A stretch of 64,000 nt of DNA from Nyssa sinensis. Taxonomy: Eukaryota; Streptophyta; Magnoliopsida; Cornales; Nyssaceae. Positions 23,901 to 37,118 of this stretch are shown here, piece by piece (position 1 is the first letter of the stretch; each line of letters begins with the position of its first letter). The stretch is taken from NCBI GenBank assembly GCA_008638375.1, contig CM018043.1, positions 38,205,396 through 38,269,395 on the forward strand, given 5' to 3'. The notes under the pieces were generated by a model that searched no databases, had not been told where the DNA came from, and saw only the letters and a list, made by a program, of their open reading frames with translations. Position numbers and translations under genes: made by a program.

Positions 23901-26900
23901 AAAGGTGCTGAAATGAATGAGAAATTCAGAGTTGCAAGTTTGTAGAGAATAATCGAAACCTTAACATTTCATGTATTAAACTTTGTTTAAATGACCCAAG
24001 TATGACCGTATGAAGTGCAGAAACACTTTAGAATCAAAATGGAGTTAAAACAATGAGTATTCAGTCACGAAAATGGAAAATGAAACTTGGCCGGAGAATC
24101 GGCCGGAGTTGAATAACTCACTATTCGTGAAGATAGGGAGAGTTTTGATGAAAACTAAGGCTGGGATTAGGGTCCTTGAGAAGAAGGGAAAAAAATGACA
24201 TTGAAAACAGGGTGGAATAAGGTCGGATTTGGGTCGCCGTCACCGGAGAAGGTGACGGAACCCTAATACTTGCCCACTGGAATATCGAGGAAGACGACCG
24301 TGAAGTCGTAAGGCTATTGGGTTAAAATGTAACCGGATCTGGGTTCGGATCGGGTCGGGACCCGACCGAAAATGAAGTGAATAAGTAATGCTGTGTCATT
24401 TTTGTATTAAATTAAAATGATATTTGGGCTGTTTGGTGACAGGGATAGTAAATTGAAAATTAGGTTTGGGGTTATCCAAACCGTGGATAGGGTAGGAACT
24501 AGGATATTATAATCCAGTTCTTTGAAATAGACTGAACCGTTTGGTTCAGTGAAAGGACAGGCCGGTTTAGGGTTTCTGGTTGTGAACCAACTGGTTCAAA
24601 CCGCAACTCTGAGAAATTGTGAACCGACCCTAAATGTTTTAGAAAATGTCACTATGGCCCAAACAGGAAAATTAATAAAATATTAAGTTTTACAAAAATG
24701 CCCCTATTTCAAATATGGGTCAAACGAAGTCCAAACGATGCAAATGAATAGTCAATTTTTATTATCTCAGACATTCTAAGATCAATGGTGAGGTCTGTTT
24801 CATGAGACGGGGTCCCAAAAAATAGAAATAACCGTAAAAGTGTAAAATGACTATTTTGCCCTTTTAAGTACAAATGTCCAAATGGAATTCCGCGAAAGCC
24901 TAAACCGACTTTCTTCGGCGTTCCAGACTCAATGGTAAGGTCTAAATTAGTGATAGAGATGCCTAAGATAACAAGGCATAAAATTTGTTGAATAGCATTA
25001 ATTCTGAAACGTATTACTGATATATAGGGAACTCGAAAGGCAAGGGCACACTCACGGATTTCTGATATAGAATCACGATAGAGGTAAGTAAATTCACCTT
25101 CTCTTCCATATGGTGTTTCCAAGCCACGTTTATTCTCTTTAATGCCAAGCTTGTACTCTTGAAAGTACCTCACGTTATTGCTATCCACAATACGATATTG
25201 TTCTATCTTGTGGACATTGATTGACTGCTATGTCATTGTTATCATGTTGAACCATGCCTTGAAAGGCCTACTGCTATGTCTTTATTGAATATATGATATT
25301 CCATTTTATACTTCTATGGAATTATGAATAATCATGATATGTTATGAATACGGGATTTGTGCTCAGTCACAACATCCATCTGATGCTTTCTGATTGACTG
25401 GAGACCTAAGGGTCAAGTACATGAATGGACAGGTGGCAGGAATGAATTCCTCGAAGGCTTTCCACCGGCAATTGACTGGCATGATCATTGGCATTTTCAT
25501 TGCATTTCCATTGGCATTTCATTTACATTTGCATTGGCATTCTACCTAAGAACAGAGTAAATGCATCTCTTAAAGATTGATATGATTACGTTATTGAATG
25601 ACACTATTCCTTATGACTTATCTTAAACTGAGAGGACACTCTTCATTGAATTGATTGTGATCGGTTTATTGTGGCAGTACCTTCTTGTTGTTATATTATC
25701 ATAGAGAGATTCATATTGATGTTATTTCCATTACTCCAAATTGAACATTGTGACCTATTATTTATTGGCCACCAAGGCAACTATTCTCATTGGCTATCAC
25801 AGCATCTCTTTTCTTATGATTGGCTATCATAATCTTATTCATGGATTCATATTTCACCGATACCAATGTCGGAGATCTGTTTTTACTTACTGAGCTCTTG
25901 TAGCTCATTCCACCCTACTTACCCCCATTTTAGGTGATGACGCTGCAAGACCCCAGTAGGAGTCTACGAGCGTAGGAGGACATTTTGAGGAACTGTACCA
26001 GTCTATGTTTTAGTTCTCCCATGTATTCACCACCCATGGGTGCTGGTTACGTTTAGTTCTCATTTTGTCTTATGTAGAACTATGTCATGTAATAGACTTC
26101 CGCTGTTTAAATTAATAAAGACTTCCACTGTTCATTGTTTAAAGTTTTAGTACATTTTATATTAGTACTATGATACAGGAATGAAAAAAGTAGGACGGCC
26201 TTCGGGTTGGCCCCGCGACACGAGATCTGCGTAGGGTGGGTTTCGGTTCGTGACACCATTCATTATATTTTTCAAGTGAGAATGCTACAAAACCATAGTA
26301 GGAGGTGTAAAGACCTGAAAAATGGGGATAATTTTTTTTTTCGTTGTGATAAAAGCAATATTTAAATGTCCCTAATATTATTGATTTATTTATTTATTTT
26401 TTTTATTCAAGTTAGACAATGGAAATAATGTGAAGAAGGAATAAGGTATTAATGGGGACTTAACATTAATACTGGGTCTTGGCTTTAAGTCATATTTACT
26501 GCTAATTCTAAATTAATATTTTATGAAATAGACTATTAGTGTGGTGAGATATAAAATATATGATGAATATTTACACATATATATATATATAGATATATAT
26601 ATATATATATTATTATCTTTATGTCATGGAAACTAATGAAAAGTTGTTGGAATAAAAGAAAATGTGAAATTAATTATTGGAAGACATCATAAAAATATAT
26701 TTATATATATATATTTATATATATGTATATATATAATTGAAAGAAATTATAGAAATATATATAATACTGTGATTTTTAAAAAAATTGAAGCTTCTAATGG
26801 AAGCTAGTAGGCCATACGGATAGATGTACATAAACAGCCGAGAAAGTTGAAAAACAAGGGGCTGAAAAAAGGTCAAATAACATATATATATATATAGATA

Positions 26901-27293
26901 TAGTTAAATAAAAAGGAAGATTCATAGAAGCTGCTTGAAGCTGACCATAGTATATATATGGGTAGGTAGGTGGAAAAGAAATTGATGTGTTTATGGGTAT
27001 ATTGTGTAGCGGTGCAAAGGTCTGGAGAAAAGAAAAGAAACAAAAGAAAGAGAGAGAGAGAGGTAGTGCGGCAAGGAGGGAAGAGAGAAAAAGGGGGTGA
27101 TGGTTAGCAGAGGGAGAAGCGACTCTCGGGAGATCTAGAGAGTGAGAGATCTAGAGGGTTCAGGTCGAGAAATTCTTGCCGATCTCACAACCGGATTGCC
27201 TTGCCGTACCACCCGTTGGGTTGTTCGAATCCGGTAGCGGTGCAGAGATACATATATATATGTGTAATTGTTGTGTTGTGAAGCTTGTGTGTA

Positions 27294-27324
<31 letters not shown>

Positions 27325-27487
27325 GGGGCTTCACAGAATGGGATTTGTGTTGCAGTTTTGTGTGTGGCTGTTTGGGTTTGACGCAGAGCAGGAGATTGAG
27401 CAGGTTAGCTGTTACGGTTGTGGCTCAGAATCGTGTATGGCTACGGCTATGAGAGTTGTGGTACTGGGTTGTGTGTATATGTACGTG

Positions 27488-27520
<33 letters not shown>

Positions 27521-30433
27521 ATATGTGTGCGTGTTGGTGTAGCGGTGCAACAGGAGAGAACTATGGGTGTTGGTTTTCTGCAGCTGTTGGGCATTGTAAG
27601 TGATGTGCTGAATCGGATAAGATAATAGGAAGCAATCGCTACAGGGATGAACCACGTTGGACTGATTGTTGGATGGATGATTGGGGGGTCGATTTGGTTC
27701 AGTAAGGTTTGTGGTGTTCCTCTGTTCTGCCGTTTCCAGTTGAGAACAGAGGTGGATTAGGGGCTGGTTTGTGTAGCGGCATTGATCGTCGTTTTGCTCC
27801 GGTTACATCTCGAGATCTCCGAGTGGGAATGAGGAAGTTCAGTCGGGATAAATTATATGTTGCTCTGATAATGCGAAGTTGGAATCCTACGCATTGTGTT
27901 AGGTACATGGAGTGTTGAATACGGCCACTATCACGACCCGAAACCCACCCTCTACGGATTTCGTATCGCGACCGCCACCCTCAGGCCCGAGGACCCTTGG
28001 GCGAAGGCTCGCATCTGGCAGCGGTATCGAATAGATGTGCTTCATGTGGTTGCGGAAGCGTGAAAAACTTTTTCTTTTCTTTCTTATTTAAAATTTGCAC
28101 ATCAGTCCGATACTGCCGCTATTCACAATGGTACACATGTTCACACATTCATATAAAATCAGAGCATAACTAAAACTTAAAAGGCTTCATAATTAAAATC
28201 TTAATTCAACTGCCCCGTGGGGCTTAATACACGTCCTTAAGATATCAACTAATACAAAACATATTAATCAGAGTTCATGTGATTTTTCCCCAAAAGAACT
28301 CCTCAAGCAAATCTTCCCAAAAGCTAGGTTCATCCTTATAGTCTTCAAAAATCGATCTGCCCTTAGTCACCTGAAAGGGGGGCAGATAAAATCCGGGTAA
28401 GCTAATCAAAGCTTGTGAGTAATTCCTGCATTCGTCATGGGGTTTTCAACTGGTAGTGGTTTTAGCACATGAGGGTTTATGAAATACTCACTACCAATTG
28501 CTCGTACATTTTAGAACACAGAATATATGCATTCTTAAAACAATAGCTTTGAACAACTAAAGTATTCAAGCTAAATACACATTTTCTTCAAATAGAGCAT
28601 ATGCAATTTAAAAGCATGTAAACACGTGAAATAGAATAGGGATAATACCTACTTCTATTTTCAAAATCACTTGTCATCTTTTCTCTTTTATTAGGCGAAA
28701 TCTGTTTCGAACCAGACTCCCATTTTACTGCCAATACTGTCGATGGAGATATCTCATTTGCCTGGGGGATTAGATCCTTCTACCGGGCATGTACTGTTGA
28801 ATCCCGAAGGATTTCAACCATCATAGGGGGTGGTACTTAGTACCGTTTATCTTATAAAACATTTGTCACATGACTTCTTCAATAGATATTTTTCATGAAC
28901 ATTTAAAACATGAAATATACAACTTCTGAAATGAAACTTCACTGATGGGAATAATCAAATTCAGAATATTTAAAGAGATTTGCATTTGATTTAGACATGC
29001 TAATTATTTTCAAGAAAAGAGCTGAATATAAAACATTATAAAGCATGCCGTAACAGAATATTTTAAAAGAACGGAATCATATAAAGACTGAATTTGATAT
29101 TCAAAGGCTGCAATAACTTGAACTTAAAACTTCTTCAATATATGGAGTTAAATCTCCAATTCGAATACAGGGTTACTCACCTCGGTCCTTTAGGGTTAGT
29201 GCTAAAAATGCGCTTTCCCACTTCCTCCGTAGTTCCTAATAACAAATTCATAAACAATCTCATCAACTTCACATTTACTACAATATCACCTATCGATGCT
29301 TCTTAACTTATGCTTCGATCGTATTTTACCCTAACCGATTTACTAACATTCTATAAACTTCGCACGTACTTAATTCAACTCGTACTTTTAACCTATGACA
29401 CAATTTAATGTGTTAGAAACTTAATTTATTTCAACTTATACTCTTCTGGTAGTTCCATTAACTTTAAATTAAATTTATTTACTTGTCAAGTTAATGCGTC
29501 GTGTCTTCTCGTACTTTATTTTCCGTACTTGCCTTAGTTTAATACTTCGGCAATGTTTTAATTATAGTCATCTGACTGATGCTATTCATCAAATTTTATG
29601 TCTTTTTATCTTAGACACTTCTTTTGATCGAATGGACTTTATCATTGAGTCTAGAGCGTCGAAGAAAGTCGGTTTAGGCTTTCTTAGAAATTAATTCGGA
29701 CTTCTATATGTAAAAGGGAAAAATGGTCATTTACCGTTTTACGTCTCATATTTTTTCGTACTTCGTTTCGTAATTTGGACTCCATTATTGAGTCCGGGGT
29801 GTCAAAGAAAGTCAATTTAGACCTTCTTTGATTTCATTTTGGCTTTAGGGGTGCCAGGGGTATTTTGGTCATTTTATCCCTCTACGTGTCTTTATTTTTC
29901 AGGACCTCATCTCGTGTCGTGAGCCTCACCATTGGACTCAGAAGGTCCGAGATAGTTAGAATACACTAATAACTTGTTAATTTTTGGTCAAGGGGTATTT
30001 TGGTCATTTACCCCTTTACGTGTCTTTATTTTTTGGGACCTCGTCTCACAAAACGGACCCCGCCATTAGCTTCAGAATGCCCAAAATAGTAAGAATTCAC
30101 TATTCATTTGTTTAATTTGGACTTTATTTGCTCTATTTATGACCCAAGGGTAATTTAGTAATTTTACTTATTTAATAAAATAATTTAATAAATTATTTTA
30201 TTATTTTATTATTTTTTCAGGGGCACATTTGAAATTTATTTTCGAAGTTTGGGCCAGATTTGAATTAGGGTAAACAGTTGGGGTCAGAATTGAATTTTGA
30301 AAAGTTTTGGTTCAATTTCTGAATTTTATACAATGAACCAAACGGCTCACTTGTGGTAACCCTAGACCGGACCGGTTATGCACTGAACCAGCCGGTTCAA
30401 GCTAACTCAGAGAACCGGTTTAAGAGGTCATGC

Positions 30434-30452
30434 TGACGTCATGATGACGTCA
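30434..30452. promoter_or_regulatory. Paired TGACGTCA palindromes in D2
   Basis: Two perfect TGACGTCA octamers start 11 bp apart (30434 and 30445), about one helical turn. Same pair in D3 and, with one base changed, in D1. TGACG cores are bZIP/TGA-factor targets. Confidence 0.6.
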
Positions 30453-31196
30453 GCCCTAATTTAAAATTTTAAAATTCTTTGGTTAAACGGTGTAGTTTCA
30501 TCGCCCCGTTGGATCCGGTCGGTCCCGACCCGACCCAGACCCGGATCCGGTCCCGTCTTAACCCGATACGCCCCGCGATTTTCCGGTCGTCTTCTCCGGT
30601 TGGTCTAACCGGCGCCGGTCGCCGGAAAAACGCACCAGTCGTCGTTTTGCGCCGTTTTCACGTCCAAACTTCAATTTTTTTACACCGAAACGTTTCTGGG
30701 ACATTGGGCATCATTATGGGGTTGGTTTAAACCTCAAAATTCACAGTTTTTTAGTTATCCATTTCGGTTTTCCGATCGGTTATCGTTTACTCTAGCATGG
30801 CCGGTTCTTGGTCGTTTTGATAGATTTTAACAAATTTGGAACCCTTGCATCATCTCCTACACATACGTACGTGTAGAACTAAAGCCAAACTCAAGTTGGC
30901 TTAGATCCATTTTGAGGGTGGTCGGCCATGGAGGTTTTCATGGGTGTACTGTTTTTTGGTCATTTTCAAAGCCTAAAACCGTGTTTGACAACCTCATGAA
31001 CATGTATCTATCACCATATGTATGTGCATAATTCAAAAACAATCCCTAATACATCAAAATTTTAGAGAGAGAAAACATTAAAATTTTGCATTTTTCTTAC
31101 CTTTTCCCACTGTTTTCTCCCTTCCTCTTGCCCTGATTCTCCTTTCCTTCTTCTCCTCTTCAGTTTTTCTTCTTCCTCTCCCTCTCTGTCCGTGTC

Positions 31197-31259
31197 ATGG
31201 TGAAGATTTTTCTTGTGTATATATATATATATATATATATGTTTCTCTCACTAGCCCTA

Positions 31260-31299
<40 letters not shown>

Positions 31300-31560
31300 T
31301 CTCCACTGTTGGCCTGCCTTATACACTTACACACTCATATTTTCTGACCTTGCCCATACTTCTTTCCCTTTCACCATGCTTCCCCTCACCTAATTGTTTA
31401 TAAAGTATTTATATATATATATATATATATAACACAACACACACACACATGCACATGACACACACACACATGCACTGTTCATCCCTATATATATATATAT
31501 ATATATATATATTCATTTATCATTTAAATATATATATATATATATACACACATGCATATT
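31197..31560. repeat. Microsatellite cluster in D2
   Basis: AT runs (about 31220-31240, 31410-31430, 31487-31512, 31530-31546), a CT run (31263-31293) and CA-rich stretches. Short ORFs here are translations of simple repeats. Confidence 0.9.
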
Positions 31561-32068
31561 TGGTCACACATACACATACACATCTTTCCTCTTCTTCTTT
31601 TTTTGTCATTATTATTATTATTATTATTATATTTTATAATTATCTTCATAATTTATATTACATATAACTAATATTCAATTTAATAAATTAATTATGTCAA
31701 ATTAATTTATTTTACACTCAATTTTCATAGCCTCGTAAAACGTGCTTTATTACCCGGCATTCCCGGGTCGGGGTATTACAGCCACTAGCAAGGCTCCTTA
31801 GAGCCTACAATACTAAGAGGTTGCTGCACAGGAATGCTGTGGGTTAGGGAAGAATGGTGGCTTGCAGAGCAGAAAGTGCAAGAGCAGCAGAGAAGTAAAG
31901 TCACTGGTTGAATTGTCATTGGAGGTGTTGCTGCTACAGGAATTAATGAAGTGAATCACGTTGGTTGCTTCAATCAGTTTGGGTATTGGGTCTCTTGTTC
32001 AGGTGGAGATGGCTCACTCAATTTCAAGCAGAGAAGTTATTGTCCGTTCATCTAGAGGGTTGACTAAG

Positions 32069-35000
32069 TGTAATACCCCGACCCGAGAATGTCGGGTAAT
32101 GAGGCACGTTTTACGAGGTTATGAAAAAATGAGTGTAAATATTATGTCCTTAAGAATATGATAAATTAATTTAGTGATATATATATATATATATATATAT
32201 ATACATGGAGGAGACATGAAGTTAAGGAAGGTAAGGTGCCTATGTACAAAATATGTATATTATATGCTATTAGGTGAAGAGGAATGGGAGAAGGGATGGC
32301 CCAAAATCAGAAAAGTAAGAGAGGCATGGCTGCTGATTTGATGGAGTATGGGAGTAAGGGTGATAGCCATTAATTGCTCACATATGCATTCATATAATGT
32401 ATACACCTGCCACACATGTATTGGACACACGAAATAGAGAGGGAGAGTTCTGAGGAGAGGGAAGGAAATCTCAAAGGAAGAAGAAAGAGGAGAAAGCCAT
32501 TGTTGAAGGTAAAACATCAAAAACTTAACATTTTCTCTCTCTAAAAGTTTTCCTATGCATGAACTGTTTTAGCTTCTAATTTTTGTATATATGATGTTTA
32601 AAGTAAATAAACATGAACAAGGCATGAAAAACAAACACAAAACAACCCAAAAACACCTAGTCGTACAACGACAGCCATGGATGGACCTTGCTCAAGCAGG
32701 TCTGAACCAACTTCCACCAAACTAGTTTTGGCTTATCAAGACCTCAACTAGAACCTACACACACTCTAAAAACCCTAGTACGCGATCACGAAGCTCAAGA
32801 ATCGACCCCCAAAAATCAAGTTGCAGGTTACGGGTTTGAAACCCAATCCTTTTAAATCAATATTAAACCTACATTTATGAATGAAATATGAAACCCCATA
32901 AAGAGGGGATCACAACAGAACAAATTCCATGGAATTTGGCTAAGAAATAAGCATTTACGACCGAGATACAGGTTTGATTATCAAACCTTCAAACAAGCTA
33001 ATAAGATCAGTTTGTTTCTCTAAATGAATGTCAAACCCTTACACACTATTCCAGAAGTGTATTAGAGCGAAGACAGTGAGAAAACAACGAGTGAAATTGC
33101 ACGAAATTGAAGCTTTTAAGCTTCGAAAATTAAGGCAACAGTGGGGGTCGAATGAAGAAGGTGACAGTGAGTTAACTCGGTTTTAAAACCAGGTTGAGTC
33201 GACTCGGACACGTGGCAGCATCTGGGCTTGCCATCGAATAATTAGAACGACGTCGTTTTGGGTTAGGTTTTAATTTTTAAAACGTTAAGGCTGACGTCAT
33301 CATGACGTCAGCCTCACGTATTAAACCGACCAAACCGGTTGGTTCACATAGAAACCCGACCGGTTCACTTGAAATTGAACTGAACCAAACGGTCAGACCG
33401 GAACTTATGAAAATTTGGTTTTGATCCCCAACTATTTTATGGATTTATACTGTGGCCCAATTTTTGGAGAAATTATACAAATATGCCCCTGGAAAAATAA
33501 TAAAATAATAAAATTATTTATTAAATTATTTTATTAAATAAGTAAAATTACTAAATTACCCTTGAGTCACAAATAAGTCAAACAAAGTCCAAATTAAACA
33601 TATGAATAGTGTATCCTTATTATTTTGGATATTCTGAGACTAATTGTAGGGTCCGTTTTACGATACGGGGCTCGAAAAATAAAGACACGTAAAGGGGTAA
33701 ATGAACAAAATACCCATTGTCCAAAATTAACAAGTTATTAATGTATTCTTACTATCTCGGACCTTCTGAGTCCAATGGTGCGGTCCACGACATGAGATGA
33801 GGTCCCGAAAAATTGGAGACCCGTAAAAATGCTAAAATGACCAAATTACCCCTATTACCTCAAAAGCCAAATTAAAACTAGGGAAAGTCTAAATTGACTT
33901 TCTTTGATGTCCCGGACTCAATAATGGAGTCGAAATTACGAAACGAAGTACGAAAAAAATACGACACGTAAAACGATAAAAGACCATTTTACCCTTTTAC
34001 ATACAAAAGTCTGAATTAAATTCTAGGAAAGCCTAAACCGACTTTCTTCGATGCTCCGGACTCAATGGTAGAGTCTAATTGACCAAAAGAGATGTCAAAA
34101 ATAAAGAGACATAAAATTTGTTAAATAGCAGCTGTCAAATGACTATAAATTAAAGTAATGCCAAAGTACTAATCTAAGGCGTATGCGAGAAAATGAATTA
34201 TGAAAAGACACAACACGTAAATATGTGAAGTAAATAAATTTAAATTAAAGTTAATGGAGCTACTAGAAGAGTATAAATTAAAATGAATTTAATTTCTAAC
34301 ACATTAAATTGTGTCATAGGTTAATAGTACGAGTTAAGTTAAGTTCATATGAAATTATGAAATCATTTTAGGATCTAATACGATTTAAGCATAAGTTAAG
34401 GAATATCGAGATGATATCACAATGAATGTGAAGTTGATGAGATGTTTATGAATTGTTCTTAGGAACTACAAGGAAAGTGGGAAAGTGCATTTTTAGCACT
34501 AACCCTAAAGGACCAAGGTGAGTAACCCTGTATTTGAAGTGGAGATTTAACTCCATGGATTTGAAAAGGTTTTAAATGCAAAGATATGAAGTGTTTGAAA
34601 TTCCAAATTCAGTTTTAAATTGTTCTGTTTTATAAACTCTATTATGACATGCTTAGTGAATGGATTCTACCATAGTTTTCTTCAAACATATTTCAGCATG
34701 TCTAAAGTTTTAAATGCCAAATTATGTAAAGTGTTCTGGTTTTGTTATATCAAATGCTTAAAGGATTTGTTATGAAATTATGTACATGATGTTTTAAATG
34801 TTCATGAGAAGCACCTATTTGAAGAAATCGTGTATTAAATGTATTTGAATGTAAGAAAAATTGTGCCTAAGCACCATGGGTTTTTGGTTGGGTTGTACAG
34901 AACTCAGCCGACTTTTCAAATAACAGATTCTTGGGTTGTAGGGAACTCAATTAATCTGTAAAAATATGATGGGATTTTGGGTTGCACGGAACTCAATTTA

Positions 35001-36061
35001 CTGTCAAAATGCCAGGTAGCAGGATCTAACCCCCAGGCATGAGATACCTCGAGGAACCCTGTCTGTTCTGTTAGGAAATGAGTCTTATCTACCTTTTAGG
35101 GACCAGGAAGACGATCCTGATCGGTTCAGTTAGGTTATCTCCATTTATACGTAATATGGGAGTCCGGTTCGAAACGGATTCCACTAATGAAAGAGATAAG
35201 ATGACAAATGAGTTTGAAAATAGAAGCAGGTTTTACCCTCATTTTCAATATGCATATGTTTTGAGTTTTATATACTCTATTTAAGAAATACATGTTATGT
35301 CATATGTTTTGAAGTTTCAATGAAAAAGTATATGTTAGCTTGAATACTTTTAAATGTTTCAAAGCTATCTGTTTTATGAAATGCATATGTTTTGAGTTAT
35401 ATACTCTATTTGACGAAGTACGAGTTTAGCTTGAATACTTTAAATGTTTCAAAGCTATCTGTTTTAAGAAATGCATATGTTCTATGTTCAAGTATACGAG
35501 CAATTGGCAGTGAATGTTTTACAAACCCTTATGTACTAAAAACCACTGCTAATTGAAACCCCATGACGAATACTGGAATTGCTCACAAGCTTAGATTAGC
35601 TTACCCGGACTTTGTTCGGATCCCCCTTTCAGGTGATTAGCAACAGTCTTGACTTGAGGATGACGATGATGAATCCGTTGTTTTTGGAAGTTATGTTCAA
35701 GTAGTTTTTGTCTAGTACTACGAACGTTAAGTATGAAATTTTGTATTAGTAAAATAGCACCCTATTATGTATAAGCCCCACGGGACAATTAAACATGTAT
35801 CTATTATAAAAGCCTTTAAGTTTTTAGTTATGCTCTGAATGTATGATCATGTGTACCATTGTAAATAGCGGCAGTATTGGACGGATGTGCAAATTTTAAA
35901 ATGAGAAAAAAAAAAAAAAAAAGTTTTTACGCTTCCGCAACCACATGAAGCACATCTATTCGATACCGTCAATTATGTACGAGCCTTGCCCCAAGGCCTC
36001 CGGGCCGAAGGGTGGCGGTCCCGACTCGAGATCCGCACAGGGTGGGTTTCGGGTCGTGACA
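32069..36061 (+). mobile_element. D3: family D solo LTR
   Basis: Starts TGTAATACCCCGACCCGAG and ends GGGTTTCGGGTCGTGACA. CTAAG at 32064-32068 is repeated exactly at 36062-36066. Length is 3,993 bp. In element order it has an AT microsatellite (about 32178-32202), the G-box and paired TGACGTCA sites (33209-33310), arrayed modules (33600-34100), the 90-bp unit (35330-35490) and the GCGGAAGC/ATCGATAC-type terminal segment. It interrupts the captured polymerase fragment in C1. No internal domain. Confidence 0.94.
33209..33310. promoter_or_regulatory. G-box, ACGACGTCGT and paired TGACGTCA sites in D3
   Basis: CACGTG at 33209-33214, the palindrome ACGACGTCGT at about 33247-33256, then TGACGTCA at 33292-33299 and 33303-33310, 11 bp apart. 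Several ACGT-core sites within 100 bp suggest a bZIP-responsive region of the LTR promoter. Function is inferred. Confidence 0.55.
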
Positions 36062-37046
36062 CTAAGCCTGGAACTTTATTCAAAAACTTAATGGCCATCC
36101 TTCGGGATGATGTAATTTGTTATGATGGCACAATGAGGAATGTATATAGTAATTCGATTATCCAATTTGAGTATGGGGTCAAGGCTGGCACTAAGCCCTA
36201 GAGTTTCTTCGCTGCTAGCGAACCTGTTGGTGTGTTGGCTGCAGTTGCCATGTCGAAGCCTGCATATAAGGCATTTCTTGATTCTTTTCCAAGTAGCAAT
36301 TCGGCATGGGAGAATCCCTAAACAGTATTACAGTAGCATCAAGATGATGATTATTTAGGATATATATGGACGTAACTAACGACATATCTAAAGGATATCT
36401 ATGAATGGAGATAATCATAAGCTTGATATGATTCCATTGGAGGACTTAGTTACTTACTGGTTGATTGGATTGCATAGTGGACACAGCTTAGTAGGGTTGT
36501 GACCAACCCTATCAGGTATGATGTTTTGCTAAGTAAGGAATAGGATTAAGTTTCAGAATGATTTGCATGTTGATTGACTTATACATGTGTTGATTTGATG
36601 ATTTGGAAATCACGTAGGATATAATTTGTAACACCCCGACTCTGTATAATTAATAATTAAATAATTAATTATTAATTAGTACCGGCTTAGGGAATAATTA
36701 AGGAAATTAACCTTAATCTCCCAGTGGTCACACTAGACCAATAGAATGATTAAAACATGTCTGAGAATAGGGTATAACACCCGAACCTAATTATCCATTA
36801 ATTAGGTGAGATAATGTCAATTTAACACTGACGGAATTCGAATTAATTAGCCACGGAAATCCCGAATGACTAATAAATGACACGGAACCTCTGACACTGT
36901 AGATAACTGAAATAGAAACTGACCGGAAGAAACCGCACCGAAAAAGGAGTTACAGAATGAAAGTTATGAGACAAACATCAGAAACTGAATTAATGCGCAA
37001 CCAAACAGGGCCTTAGCCCAAAATGGTGAAAAATGGCCAAATTGGT

Positions 37047-37118
37047 GGTCAAGGGGAATTGAACCCTTGACCTATGGAAAGGAATGAATCTCACCCAAAA
37101 ACTTAACCAAGTGGCCAT
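37047..37118 (-). other. tRNA-like sequence in B2 (possible SINE remnant)
   Basis: On the minus strand, GGATGGCCACTTGGTTAAG supplies an A-box-like start. GGGTTCAATTCCCC lies about 50 bp on and contains a B box differing from GGTTCGATTCC at one base. The same cassette is in B1 at 10719-10790, so it predates divergence of these copies. Confidence 0.5.

Larger units (their letters stand above)
14441..26255 (+). mobile_element. A2: family A solo LTR, split by the Gag-only element
   Basis: Starts TGTGATATCCCGACCCGGG and ends GGGTTTCGGTTCGTGACA. CCATT at 14436-14440 is repeated exactly at 26256-26260. Its own sequence is 14441-15418 plus 23906-26255, about 3.33 kb. It belongs to the same family as the LTRs of the complete element nested in it but differs visibly along its length, so it is an older solo LTR. 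Two hairpins (14967-14991, 15076-15093) and a GA tract (about 15094-15131) lie 0.5-0.7 kb from its start. A 159-codon antisense ORF at 24709-25188 is open but has no recognisable domain. Confidence 0.93.
27929..31780 (-). mobile_element. D2: family D solo LTR
   Basis: Plus-strand ends are TATCACGACCCGAAACCC (second base G to A, breaking the TG terminus) and CGGGTCGGGGTATTACA. GCCAC at 27924-27928 is repeated exactly at 31781-31785. Length is 3,852 bp. It carries the family landmarks: GCAGCGGTATCGAATAGATG, one copy of the 90-bp unit, four arrayed modules (about 29640, 29783, 29926, 30060), the paired TGACGTCA sites, then CT and AT microsatellites. No internal domain. Confidence 0.93.
32008..36321 (+). 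pseudogene. Captured fragment of a Pol IV/V-type RNA polymerase largest subunit, split by D3
   Basis: Two pieces of one frame, 32008-32068 and 36067-36321, join when D3 and its TSD are removed. The first reads MAHSISSREVIVRSSRGLTK; the second continues PGTLFKNLMAILRDDV, CYDGT, SNSIIQFEYG, then EPVGVLAA, AYKAFLD and SSNSAWEN. The order of a YDGT-type block, an IIQF-Y block and an EPVGVLAA block is what I recall for plant RNA polymerase largest subunits, closest to the plant-specific NRPD1/NRPE1 group; I cannot say which. A TAG at 36199-36201 interrupts the frame between the two conserved blocks and TAA closes it at 36319. It covers roughly 100 codons of a protein of well over 1,000, so it is non-functional as a polymerase. 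The matching place in C2 lacks it, so capture looks specific to C1. No intron is evident. Identity rests on memory of motifs. Confidence 0.6.

Noticed and set aside
27176..27655. Overlapping ORFs in the GC-richer part of C1
   Set aside because: They run through AT and GT microsatellites, overlap on both strands and match no domain I recognise.
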